This document shows, piece by piece, positions 1 to 5,824 of a DNA stretch of 5,824 nt. The notes beneath the pieces were generated by a model. That model did no database searches, was not told the origin of the DNA, and saw only the letters and a program-made list of their open reading frames with translations. Source of the DNA: Rhodospirillaceae bacterium. Lineage in GTDB: Bacteria; Pseudomonadota; Alphaproteobacteria; Rhodospirillales_A; Casp-alpha2. The stretch is from contig DNMS01000061.1 in NCBI GenBank assembly GCA_003488105.1, forward strand, positions 1-5,824. Reading direction: 5' to 3'. Positions within the stretch are counted from its first letter, which is position 1. The number at the start of each line of letters is the position of its first letter. Both the position numbers and the translations under genes were made by a program.

Positions 1-23
1 GAATAGCCCACCCCCTCCCAAAG

Positions 24-62
24 CCGCCCGCCGGATGGCCTCATCCCGGCGGGCGGTTTTTT
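24..62 (+). terminator. Rho-independent terminator of a gene left of the window
   Basis: A perfect 11-bp GC-rich stem pairs CCGCCCGCCGG (24-34) with CCGGCGGGCGG (46-56) around an 11-base loop. Six T residues follow (57-62), the classic layout of an intrinsic terminator for + strand transcription. It must serve a gene upstream of the window. A TAG at 4-6 could be that gene's stop codon, but too little sequence is visible to confirm the frame. The terminator should insulate the regulator gene that follows from read-through. Confidence 0.88.
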
Positions 63-83
63 GTGCACCCGCTCATGAAAAAT

Positions 84-112
84 TTGCCAGCCATGATGCG
101 ATGCGGTCTACT
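84..112 (+). promoter_or_regulatory. Candidate sigma-70-type promoter of the Crp/Fnr regulator gene
   Basis: TTGCCA (84-89) matches the -35 consensus TTGACA at 5 of 6 positions. After a 17-base spacer, TCTACT (107-112) matches TATAAT at 4 of 6. This would start transcription near 118-120 and leave a leader of about 50 bases before the regulator start codon. The position between a strong terminator and the gene supports it. The -10 element is weak and alphaproteobacterial promoters are loosely conserved, so this is a prediction only. Confidence 0.4.
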
Positions 113-167
113 GATTCCCGCGACCCAAGAGACACTTGGCCCATGCCCCCTGTGATCGGCCCGCCAC

Positions 168-872
168 ATGTTGATGACGCCGCAAGACGATCCCCCACCG
201 AACACCGGCAGGTATCTGCTGGACATCCTCGACGCGGACACGAAGCAGGAAACCATCCGCCGCGCGATCAGCCGTGATTACGGCAACCGAAGCTTTCTGA
301 TCCGTCAGGGCGACAAGGCCAACGGCATCCACATCATCACCGCCGGCACCGTCGAAAGCATGTTCGAAAGCCCGGGCGGCCGCGAACTGATCCTCGGCTC
401 CTGGCAGGCCGGCGATTTCGTGGGCGGACCCTACGTGTTCGGCGATCATGAACACATGTGGGGGGCACGCGCGCTCGGCACCGTGCGCTCCCTCTACCTG
501 GACCACGACAATCTCAAGGCCTTCATCCGGGATTCTCCCCCCTTTGCCCTGGCGCTGATCGAATGCCTGGGTTTCAAGGGCCAACGCTATTCGAAACTGG
601 CGCAGACCCTGGCGACCCATACGACGACGGAACGGGTCGCCCTGTTGATTTCGGAACTGGCGCAGAACGCCAAAAAATCCGGGGACGGCATGCTGCGGGT
701 CGGCCTGATCAAGCAATCGAAGCTGTCGCATATGATCGGCGCGACCCGGCAATCGGTCGCCAATGCCCTGCAAAAACTGGAAGACAGCGGCGCCATCGCC
801 ATTGAGACAACCAGCATCGTCATCACCAACGCCGAGACCCTGTCCTCCTACGCCAAGACGCAGCCCGACTAG
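168..872 (+). CDS. Crp/Fnr-family transcriptional regulator
   Basis: This is a 234-residue protein with the two-domain layout of the Crp/Fnr superfamily. An N-terminal cyclic-nucleotide-binding-like beta-roll spans about residues 35-120 and contains IRQGDKANGIHIITAGTVES and QAGDFVGG. A dimerisation helix covers about 122-155. A C-terminal winged helix-turn-helix covers about 155-225, with recognition region KLSHMIGATRQSVANALQKL (184-203). Family members bind promoter DNA as dimers and act as activators or repressors. The only cysteine is Cys133, so an Fnr-type [4Fe-4S] cluster is not possible. In the phosphate-binding cassette, the positions matching E. coli Crp Glu72 and Arg82-Ser83 appear to be Gly86 and Trp98-Gly99, so canonical cAMP binding is unlikely. 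The start is ATG 168 because an in-frame stop lies at 153-155. ATG 174 is an alternative, and neither has a clear Shine-Dalgarno sequence. The targets and the effector are unknown. Confidence 0.9.
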   Translation: MLMTPQDDPPPNTGRYLLDILDADTKQETIRRAISRDYGNRSFLIRQGDKANGIHIITAGTVESMFESPGGRELILGSWQAGDFVGGPYVFGDHEHMWGARALGTVRSLYLDHDNLKAFIRDSPPFALALIECLGFKGQRYSKLAQTLATHTTTERVALLISELAQNAKKSGDGMLRVGLIKQSKLSHMIGATRQSVANALQKLEDSGAIAIETTSIVITNAETLSSYAKTQPD

Positions 873-874
873 GC

Positions 875-897
875 GGCACCCGTCTGACGACGGTGCC
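875..897. terminator. Hairpin between convergent genes, possible bidirectional terminator
   Basis: GGCACC (875-880) pairs with GGTGCC (892-897), and GTC (882-884) pairs with GAC (889-891) around a TGAC loop. C881 is bulged, giving a 9-bp interrupted stem. It fills the 24-base gap between the stop codons of the regulator and the exporter, and its right arm touches the exporter stop codon. Neither side has a T-tract, so it is not a classic intrinsic terminator. It may instead protect mRNA 3' ends or limit read-through into the antisense gene. Confidence 0.4.
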
Positions 898-1487
898 TAC
901 TGCTGGGCCAACACCGCAAGGGCGACGACCGCCAGCATGGACAACGCCATGGCGACGTTGATCGCGAATTGGGTGCGTTTCGGCAGGTCCAGACGATGCA
1001 GGGTCACCCCGGCCCATAGCCAGAGGAAGTGGATACAGATCCAGATCGCGTTCATGATCGCGAACTTGATCGCGAGTTCCATGACCAGATTGTCCGGCAT
1101 GAACGCAAAGCCCGAGAAAAAGGCCGTATTCACGGCATAGGCCTTGGGGTTGATCGCCTGCAGCATGAGGCCGCCGATTATGCCGGGGGCGGACTGGCGT
1201 TCGATGAAGGCGATCTTGGAGCCGGCGAAGGCAATGCGAAGGGCCAGATACAGAAGATAGGCCGCGGACGCATAAAGCAGCACGGTGCGCACATGCGGTA
1301 CCGCCAACACGGCGGCGGCCAGGCCCGTGACCACGGCCAGCGCCACGAAGTTGGTGCCCAGGAACAGCCCGATCATGTAGCGCCGCCCTTGGGCGAAGCC
1401 GAAGCCGGACCCAACCCCGGCCAGCGACAACACGCCAGGCCCCGGCGTGATGAACAGAAAAAAACAAGCGGCGGCAAAGGTCAGCAT
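897..1487 (-). CDS. LysE/RhtB-family amino-acid exporter
   Basis: This is a 196-residue, very hydrophobic inner-membrane protein of the LysE/RhtB translocator superfamily, which exports amino acids or related small molecules using the proton gradient. The family signature TPGPGVLSLAGVGSGFGFAQG (about 14-34) follows the first membrane helix, and the conserved NPKAY lies at 113-117. About six membrane segments are visible, near residues 2-22, 38-62, 67-89, 102-128, 134-160 and 175-194. The length is typical, although the N-terminus before TPGP is rather short. GGAAGG five bases upstream of ATG 1487 is a good ribosome binding site. It is convergent with the Crp/Fnr gene and is probably transcribed from the 119-base region upstream. 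The substrate cannot be assigned from sequence. Being near arginine genes is not evidence of arginine export, because another gene and two intergenic gaps lie between. Confidence 0.9.
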   Translation of the reverse strand: MLTFAAACFFLFITPGPGVLSLAGVGSGFGFAQGRRYMIGLFLGTNFVALAVVTGLAAAVLAVPHVRTVLLYASAAYLLYLALRIAFAGSKIAFIERQSAPGIIGGLMLQAINPKAYAVNTAFFSGFAFMPDNLVMELAIKFAIMNAIWICIHFLWLWAGVTLHRLDLPKRTQFAINVAMALSMLAVVALAVLAQQ

Positions 1488-1539
1488 GGAGGCCTTCCGG
1501 CGGGGATGGAATGGATTGTCGAGGGATTACGGATGTTCG

Positions 1540-1562
1540 CCGGACATTGGCGGTCCGGACAT
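1540..1562. repeat. Pair of 8-bp direct repeats upstream of the exporter gene
   Basis: CCGGACAT occurs at 1540-1547 and again at 1555-1562, a 15-base period. The second copy overlaps the palindrome GTCCGGAC (1553-1560). The repeats lie in the 119-base region between the lipoprotein stop and the exporter start, 53-75 bases before the exporter ATG. They could be regulator half-sites, but chance is possible in GC-rich DNA. On the - strand a TTGACC sits just upstream, around 1585-1590, without a convincing -10 at the right spacing, so I do not call a promoter. Confidence 0.3.
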
Positions 1563-1606
1563 ATGGTGCGGAGCCGGCATTGTCGGGTCAAGTCCTTAAA
1601 CCCCGG

Positions 1607-2203
1607 TCAGCGCATCCAGTTACCGAGGAAGCGGCGCATGTTGGTTTCCATTTCTTGGTCGAAATCCTTGAGGGCGGCTTCCATCATCGCGAACCAGGTC
1701 TTGTTGAGATCGTTCAGGGTCACGTCCTCGGGCACGCTCTGGTTGCGGGTGGCGCGCGCCGCGGCATGACCGACGCGCCGGCCCTGGGGATCGAACACCT
1801 CGATCATGGCCGACATTTCCAGGTCGTAGCGCGCGTCCTGATCCGTCGTGAAAGCGCCCTTGATGCCTTGGGTGCGCGGCAGTTTGGTTTCCACCACCTG
1901 CGCCCGTTCGATGGTCAGGCGCGCGACCGTGCCGGCGGCACCGCCCACGGCCTTGATCCTGTCGCGGCCCCAGATCGCCATCGCCTTGGCCGGCGGCGTC
2001 TGCATCTTGTGTTCCACGTTGGGCGGCGCAAGCGGCGCCTTGTGAACATCGACGATTTCCACCCGGTCGACGGCAAGGTTCAAAGCCGGTGCGTGTTGGA
2101 AGGTGATTTCCGGCAGGTTGACGCTGGGGTCCGGCGTGGTGCAACCGCCCAGCACCAGAAAGCCGGCGACAAGGGCGGTGGTCAGTGATCTGGTCAAGGT
2201 CAT
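1607..2203 (-). CDS. Conserved-type lipoprotein of unknown function
   Basis: This 198-residue protein has a clear lipoprotein signal peptide: Arg5 in a short N-region, a hydrophobic stretch (about 7-18) and lipobox LGGC with lipidated Cys21. The mature part is about 178 residues, without further membrane segments. Asp does not follow the cysteine (CTTP), so outer-membrane sorting is more likely than inner-membrane retention if Lol rules like those of E. coli apply. Visible blocks include APPNVEHKMQTPPAKAMAIW, a basic or amphipathic segment, FTTDQDARYDLEMSAMIEVF and a C-terminal helical stretch from about residue 150 (VPEDVTLNDLNKTWFAMMEA) to the end. I do not recognise a characterised family; it resembles uncharacterised alphaproteobacterial lipoproteins. 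ATG 2203 is chosen because it starts the signal peptide, and AGGAA sits 10 bases upstream. The reading frame stays open further upstream, but that extension has no signal-peptide character. It follows hslO after 115 bases, so it may be the tail of that operon or a separate unit. Confidence 0.85.
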   Translation of the reverse strand: MTLTRSLTTALVAGFLVLGGCTTPDPSVNLPEITFQHAPALNLAVDRVEIVDVHKAPLAPPNVEHKMQTPPAKAMAIWGRDRIKAVGGAAGTVARLTIERAQVVETKLPRTQGIKGAFTTDQDARYDLEMSAMIEVFDPQGRRVGHAAARATRNQSVPEDVTLNDLNKTWFAMMEAALKDFDQEMETNMRRFLGNWMR

Positions 2204-2318
2204 CGGTCGTCGTTTCCTGGCTCCAATGGTTTCCCCGGTGCCCACCATACTGGGCAAGCCCTGTGTCAGGATCAAGGCATGGGCCGAATTATCCCCGCTG
2301 CCGGGACGGACCGCCGGG
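2204..2318 (-). other. Intergenic region between hslO and the lipoprotein gene
   Basis: These 115 bases hold no gene. Two weak promoter-like signals on the - strand could serve the lipoprotein gene. One is GATAAT (2293-2288), a good -10 with no matching -35. The other is TTGATC (2275-2270) with CAGTAT (2252-2247) at 17-base spacing, a weak -10. No stem with a T-tract is present after hslO, so read-through from hslO is possible. The sequence alone does not decide whether the lipoprotein gene has its own promoter. Confidence 0.35.
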
Positions 2319-3224
2319 TCAATCCTGGTAAAGGGCCTCGATCTGGTCCGGGCCGAAAACGTAGTCCGTGCGGCAGAATTCACAGATTACCGTGACCTTG
2401 CCGTCCTCGGCCATGTCCTCGATTTCCGCCTGCGGAAAGGAACGCAGGGTCATTTCGACCTTGTCCCGGGAACAGCGGCAGGATTGTTTCACGGGCCGGC
2501 CCTCGGTCACCCGCACGCCGTCCTGATGGTAAAGACGGTAGAGCAACCGATCCGTCGTCACCGCCGGGTCGAGCAGTTCGCCGGACGACAGGCTGCTCAT
2601 CAGGATCACCGCCCGGCGCCAGGCTTCCTCGGCCTCGTCCTTGTCGGCACCGCGCTTGTCCGGCAGGCGCTGCACCATGATTGCCCCGGCGGCCAGAGGG
2701 TCGGCGCCGGACGCCAGCAGGATCGCGGTTTCCAGCTGTTCGGACTGGCGGAAATAATCATGAGCGCAATCGGCCAAGGTCGCCCCCACCAGTTCGGTGA
2801 TGCCCTGATAGCGGTCCGTGTCCGGGCCCTGGTCGACCGTGAAGGCGAGATAGCCGGACCCAAGCAGCGCCGGCACCGGCGCCCCCTGGGCGCCCGCGGC
2901 ATCGACCGCCGCGAGGCGGTCCGCGTCATAACGGGCATAGCTGCGCACCCCGCCGGCCGACGTCACATCCGCCATGACCAGGCCGACCGGGCCGTCACCC
3001 TGGACTTGCAGGGTGAATACGCCGTCGAACTTGAGCACGCTGGACAGCGTCGCCGCCAGCACCACGACCTGCGACAGCAGGTCGGCGACCACCGGCGGAT
3101 AGTCGTGCGGCCCGACCAATTGGCCGAGTATCGGGCCCAGACGCACAACCCGCCCGTTGACGCCCAGCGCGTCCACGTGGAACGGCTGAACAACGTCGTC
3201 GAGGGAAAGGGTCACGTCAGGCAT
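2319..3224 (-). CDS. hslO: Hsp33 redox-regulated chaperone
   Basis: This 301-residue cytoplasmic holdase binds unfolding proteins under oxidative stress. Zinc binding keeps it inactive; oxidation of its four cysteines releases zinc and unfolds the linker, switching it on. The C-terminal switch is intact: Cys249 and Cys251 (CxC), then 29 residues, then Cys281 and Cys284 (CEFC). The N-terminal substrate-binding domain shows VQPFHVDALGVNGRVVRLGP (12-31), LLGSGYLAFTVD (120-131) and RYQGITEL (138-145). The length is close to E. coli Hsp33 (292). ATG 3224 gives a normal N-terminus (MPDVTLSLDD) and overlaps the acetyltransferase stop by 8 bases, suggesting translational coupling. ATG 3254 would add 10 residues. 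Neither start has a good Shine-Dalgarno sequence. It appears to be the fourth gene of the argD-argF-acetyltransferase-hslO operon. Confidence 0.96.
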   Translation of the reverse strand: MPDVTLSLDDVVQPFHVDALGVNGRVVRLGPILGQLVGPHDYPPVVADLLSQVVVLAATLSSVLKFDGVFTLQVQGDGPVGLVMADVTSAGGVRSYARYDADRLAAVDAAGAQGAPVPALLGSGYLAFTVDQGPDTDRYQGITELVGATLADCAHDYFRQSEQLETAILLASGADPLAAGAIMVQRLPDKRGADKDEAEEAWRRAVILMSSLSSGELLDPAVTTDRLLYRLYHQDGVRVTEGRPVKQSCRCSRDKVEMTLRSFPQAEIEDMAEDGKVTVICEFCRTDYVFGPDQIEALYQD

Positions 3225-4038
3225 TGTCTTGGTCGGCGGCGTCTGGGAGGGCATCGTTTGGGGCGGCTTGTGTCTGTGTTCGGTAGTAATAGGTATGCGC
3301 GGCTTGGAAGCCCGCCAAGTGATAAAGTGCCATGGCGGGACGATTGTCTGATTCCACCTGCAGGAACAGGCGGCGGTCACGGTCCGTATCGGCGGCCCAG
3401 GCGGCGAGTGCGGCCAACACCCGCGCGGCATGTCCCCGGCGGCGGTACCCCCCTCGTGTTGCCATGCACAGGATCAACGCCCAGTCATCGCGAATTACGG
3501 CCGCCCCCACGGCGGCGGGCTCGGTCCCGTCGTCCACCACCGCATAGGCCCGCGGCGCCGGAAGGCCCTCGGCCAGACGGCAGCGCAGGCCGCGTTCGCG
3601 TCCCTGCGCGAGACCACCGCCGTAGACCTGGAACCAAGCCCCGGTGGGGCCGGAAAACAGGCGCGCGCGAAAACAGATATCCTGACGGTCGGCCAAATTC
3701 TTCACCACGGACGCGGCATCGGCGGTCATGACCAGGGTGCGGGCTTCGATCGTGTAACCGCGGCGTTCCAACACCGCATCCAGGCCCCGCGGCGCGGCCG
3801 CGCCGGAAATCTGAAAGCGGCAGGGCAGACCGCGCTGGCGATAGAATTTTTCCGCGGCGTCGATGCGTAGCTCAAGGGCGCTCGACCCCGTTTCCTCAAG
3901 CGCCAGAACGGAATTGGCGCGCCGCGACACGCCTTCGGAAAAGCGCAGTTGCCAGCCTTCCAGAATGCCCTGGCTGAACGGCGGCCAGCATTCGGCGGCC
4001 CGGCGCTCCAGGTCGCGGATGCCCTCTTCGTCAAACAT
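3217..4038 (-). CDS. GNAT-family N-acetyltransferase, substrate unknown
   Basis: This is a 273-residue, apparently cytoplasmic two-part protein. The C-terminal half (about 120-255) is a GNAT fold that transfers an acetyl group from acetyl-CoA. Its acetyl-CoA pyrophosphate loop is YRRRGHAARVL (198-208, fitting R/QxxGxG/A), preceded by the beta-4 strand DWALILCMAT, and the motif-B region is LQVESDNRPAMALYHLAGF (226-244). The N-terminal half (about 1-105) carries EGWQLRFSEGVSRRANSV (27-44), a signature I associate with a broad uncharacterised GNAT family that includes proteins like mycobacterial Rv0428c. A hydrophilic tail of about 20 residues follows the fold and overlaps the hslO start. ATG 4038 has AAGGA eight bases upstream. 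The gene begins 35 bases after argF and overlaps hslO, so it is operonic. Its position raises the possibility of a link to arginine metabolism or protein modification, but the sequence does not show a substrate. Confidence 0.88.
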   Translation of the reverse strand: MFDEEGIRDLERRAAECWPPFSQGILEGWQLRFSEGVSRRANSVLALEETGSSALELRIDAAEKFYRQRGLPCRFQISGAAAPRGLDAVLERRGYTIEARTLVMTADAASVVKNLADRQDICFRARLFSGPTGAWFQVYGGGLAQGRERGLRCRLAEGLPAPRAYAVVDDGTEPAAVGAAVIRDDWALILCMATRGGYRRRGHAARVLAALAAWAADTDRDRRLFLQVESDNRPAMALYHLAGFQAAHTYYYRTQTQAAPNDALPDAADQDNA

Positions 4039-4046
4039 GAGGGGCG

Positions 4047-4051
4047 TCCTT
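4047..4051 (-). promoter_or_regulatory. Ribosome binding site of the acetyltransferase gene
   Basis: AAGGA on the - strand ends eight bases before ATG 4038, a good Shine-Dalgarno at near-optimal spacing. It lies inside the 35-base argF-acetyltransferase gap, which has no room for a separate terminator and promoter. This supports co-transcription and fixes the start codon. Confidence 0.7.
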
Positions 4052-4073
4052 CACCATCATTCGGAAGGCCCGA

Positions 4074-4991
4074 TCAGACGTCGCCCAGACACCAGGCCAG
4101 GATACCCTTCTGCGCATGCAGGCGGTTTTCGGCCTCGTCCCAGATCACGGACTGGGGTCCGTCGATCACGGATTCGGTCACTTCCTCGCCGCGGTGCGCG
4201 GGCAGGCAATGCATGAACAGGGCATCGGGCGCAGCCTGAGCCATCAGGCGGTCATCCACGCGGTAAGGTGTCAACAAATTGTGGCGCGGACCCGCGTCGG
4301 CATCGCCCATGGACACCCAGGTGTCGGTAACAACCAAATCCGCCCCGGCAACCGCCGCTTCGGTGTCTTCGGTCACCTGCACGTCCGCACCCTCGCCCGT
4401 CGCCCAGGACACCAGTTCGGGATTGGGGGACAGCGCCTCGGGGCAGGCCAGGCGCAATTGGTAGCCGAACCGCGCAGCCCCGTGAATCCACGACGTGGCG
4501 ACGTTGTTGCCGTCGCCGGCCCAGGCCACGGTACGCCCCTTGATGTCGCCCCGGTGTTCCTCAAAGGTCATGATGTCGGCCATGATCTGGCACGGATGCG
4601 ACGCGTCGGTCAGGCCGTTGATCACCGGCACGGTGGCGTATTCGGCCAGATCGTGCAGTTTCTGCGGATCGTCCGTGCGGATCATGATGACATCGCAATA
4701 ACGCGACAGCACGCGCGCCGTATCGGCCACGGTCTCGCCCCGGCCGAGTTGCGATTCATTGCCCGACAGCACGACGGCACGCCCGCCCAGCTGCTGGATC
4801 GCGACCTCGAACGACACGCGGGTGCGGGTCGACGGTTTTTCGAAGATCATGACCAGCGTCTTTCCGGCCAGGGACGGTGACGCCGAAGCGGCCGCCCCGT
4901 TCTTCTTCATCGCGGCCGCGCGGTCGAGAATCCGGCGCAGGGTGCCCGCGTCGGCCTGATCAATATCGAGGAAATGGCGGAGACCGCTCAT
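4074..4991 (-). CDS. argF: Ornithine carbamoyltransferase
   Basis: This 305-residue cytoplasmic enzyme makes citrulline from ornithine and carbamoyl phosphate, the sixth step of arginine synthesis. All family motifs are present: the carbamoyl-phosphate loop STRTR (54-58) within [18 protein letters not shown] (131-135), the ornithine-binding DTWVSMG (223-229) and HCLPAHRG (261-268) with the catalytic cysteine Cys262. The length is normal for anabolic OTCases. ATG 4991 is chosen because it gives the usual N-terminus ([10 protein letters not shown]) and has AAGGAG eight bases upstream; the open frame extending further upstream is argD read in another frame. The start overlaps the argD stop as ATGA, so translation is probably coupled. 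The order argD then argF points to the anabolic enzyme rather than a catabolic arcB-type enzyme, since no arcA or arcC is seen nearby. Confidence 0.97.
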   Translation of the reverse strand: MSGLRHFLDIDQADAGTLRRILDRAAAMKKNGAAASASPSLAGKTLVMIFEKPSTRTRVSFEVAIQQLGGRAVVLSGNESQLGRGETVADTARVLSRYCDVIMIRTDDPQKLHDLAEYATVPVINGLTDASHPCQIMADIMTFEEHRGDIKGRTVAWAGDGNNVATSWIHGAARFGYQLRLACPEALSPNPELVSWATGEGADVQVTEDTEAAVAGADLVVTDTWVSMGDADAGPRHNLLTPYRVDDRLMAQAAPDALFMHCLPAHRGEEVTESVIDGPQSVIWDEAENRLHAQKGILAWCLGDV

Positions 4992-5824
4992 CCCGCCTTC
5001 TCCTTGGCCATGTCCGCCGCGATTTCGGCGCAGCTTTTGTCGAGAGCCTGGACCGCCTCGTCGATGTGGCTTTCTTCGAGAATCATCGGCGGCAGCATGC
5101 GCACGACGTTGTCGCCCGCCGGCACGGTCAGCACGCCGTTGTCGATCATCTTGCCGACCAGGATGCTGTTTTCCACGGCGCAGCGCATGCCGACCATCAG
5201 GCCCTGGCCGCGCACTTCGGTCAGCACGGTCGGATGCTTGGCGACAACGGCGCCGAGTTTGTCCCACAGCACGCGGGCCATCTTATCGACCCGGGGCAGG
5301 AAGCCGGGGGCCAGAACCACATCCAGCATGGCGCCGACCGCCGACATGGCAAGCGGCGTGCCGCCGAAGGTCGACCCGTGACTGCCCGCCGTCATGGCCT
5401 TGGCCGCCGCCTCGGTCGCCAACACGGCGCCGACGGGGAACCCGCCGCCCAGACCCTTGGCCGTGGCCAGGATGTCCGGGGTCACGCCCGCCCATTCATG
5501 GGCGAACAGCTTGCCCGTGCGGCCGTTACCGGTCTGCACCTCGTCCAGCACCATCAGGATGCCGAACTCGTCGCACATCTCGCGCACGCCCTTGAGGAAA
5601 CCCGGCGACGGCGCCTTGATGCCGCCTTCGCCCTGCACCGGCTCGACCAAAATCGCCGCCGTTTGATCGGTGATCGCGGCGCGCATGGCGTTCAGGTTGT
5701 CGAACGGCACATGGTCGAAGCCTTCGGGCATGGGGCCGAAGCCTTCGCGGTGCTTTTCGTTGGACCCGGCGGCCAGGTCGGTCAGCGACCGACCGTGGAA
5801 CGAGCCGTCGCAGCTGATGATGCG
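4988..5824 (-). CDS. argD: Acetylornithine aminotransferase, N-terminus outside the window
   Basis: The last 278 residues are visible and the frame runs open to the window edge; the family is usually about 390-400 residues, so roughly the first 110-120 are missing. It is a class-III, PLP-dependent aminotransferase converting N-acetylglutamate semialdehyde to N-acetylornithine with glutamate as amino donor. Visible marks include [12 protein letters not shown] near the left end of the translation, [11 protein letters not shown], the cofactor-binding Asp in [13 protein letters not shown] (visible residue 94), the Schiff-base lysine in [14 protein letters not shown] (visible residue 123) and [13 protein letters not shown]. 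Direct coupling to argF through ATGA supports argD over related ornithine, succinylornithine or GABA aminotransferases. Some ArgD proteins also act as succinyldiaminopimelate aminotransferase in lysine synthesis, which cannot be judged here. The operon promoter should lie beyond the right edge of the window. Confidence 0.95.
   Translation of the reverse strand, partial: RIISCDGSFHGRSLTDLAAGSNEKHREGFGPMPEGFDHVPFDNLNAMRAAITDQTAAILVEPVQGEGGIKAPSPGFLKGVREMCDEFGILMVLDEVQTGNGRTGKLFAHEWAGVTPDILATAKGLGGGFPVGAVLATEAAAKAMTAGSHGSTFGGTPLAMSAVGAMLDVVLAPGFLPRVDKMARVLWDKLGAVVAKHPTVLTEVRGQGLMVGMRCAVENSILVGKMIDNGVLTVPAGDNVVRMLPPMILEESHIDEAVQALDKSCAEIAADMAKEKAG
5000..5005 (-). promoter_or_regulatory. Ribosome binding site of argF inside the end of argD
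   Basis: AAGGAG on the - strand lies eight bases before the argF ATG at 4991, within the codons for the last residues of argD (KEKAG). Together with the ATGA stop-start overlap it settles the argF start and supports translational coupling. Confidence 0.8.

Noticed and set aside
151..168. Possible Crp-like operator TGTG...CACA at the start of the regulator gene (autoregulation)
   Set aside because: The half-sites are 10 bases apart rather than the usual 8, the inner TGA/TCA symmetry is missing, and the site overlaps the start codon. It is too weak to call.
1029..1769. Open frame of 246 codons on the + strand opposite the exporter gene
   Set aside because: It is low-complexity and charged, with many His, Gly and Arg residues. 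It is a shadow of the LysE-type gene, whose membrane segments and ribosome binding site are convincing.
2281..2318. Possible terminator after hslO formed by CCCG/CGGG repeats
   Set aside because: Only about 4 bp of stem can form and no T-tract follows, so it is not distinguishable from ordinary GC-rich sequence.
2103..3731. A 542-codon open frame on the + strand across the lipoprotein, hslO and acetyltransferase region
   Set aside because: It is antisense to three genes with clear protein signatures, and its translation is rich in Arg, Gly and His with no domain. Long antisense open frames are expected in GC-rich coding DNA.
4116..4880. Open frame of 254 codons on the + strand inside argF
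   Set aside because: It lies opposite the argF motifs in the strongly conserved OTCase gene and has no recognisable domain of its own.
4988..5731. Treating ATG 5731 as the start of the aminotransferase gene
   Set aside because: The frame continues upstream to the window edge with conserved aminotransferase sequence ([12 protein letters not shown]), so this methionine is internal and the gene is cut by the window.
1..5824. Mobile elements, CRISPR arrays, tRNA or rRNA genes, toxin-antitoxin or defence genes
   Set aside because: I looked on both strands and saw no transposase, integrase, regularly spaced repeat, cloverleaf or such protein. All sizeable stretches are explained by ordinary chromosomal genes.

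Overview
The window is GC-rich, densely packed bacterial chromosome. The gene content suggests an alphaproteobacterium, probably a Rhodospirillales-like lineage. The reasons are the high GC, the argD-argF-hslO order that I recall from alphaproteobacterial genomes, and the style of the Crp/Fnr and LysE-type proteins. This placement is inference from gene content only; there is no rRNA or other phylogenetic marker here.

Left part (1-1487). The window opens with a strong rho-independent terminator for a + strand gene lying to the left. A short leader with a plausible sigma-70-type promoter follows. Next is a 234-residue Crp/Fnr-family regulator on the + strand, which has neither the Fnr iron-sulfur cysteines nor the usual cAMP-phosphate-binding residues. 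It converges on a LysE/RhtB-family amino-acid exporter on the - strand. Only 24 bases separate the two stop codons, and that gap holds a hairpin that could end transcription from both sides.

Right part (1607-5824, all - strand). In transcription order the genes are: argD (acetylornithine aminotransferase, 5' end outside the window), argF (ornithine carbamoyltransferase, ATGA overlap with argD), a two-part GNAT-fold acetyltransferase, hslO (Hsp33 redox chaperone, 8-base overlap with the acetyltransferase) and, after a 115-base gap, a small lipoprotein of unknown function. The first four are packed like one operon. argD and argF are successive enzymes on the way to citrulline and arginine. Hsp33 is an oxidative-stress holdase with no direct role in that pathway, and the acetyltransferase has no known substrate.

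The window looks like ordinary core chromosome. I found no mobile element, CRISPR array, tRNA, rRNA or obvious horizontally acquired segment, and no new multi-gene system. The points most worth following are the uncharacterised acetyltransferase between argF and hslO, the lipoprotein next to hslO, and the unknown signal of the Crp/Fnr regulator.
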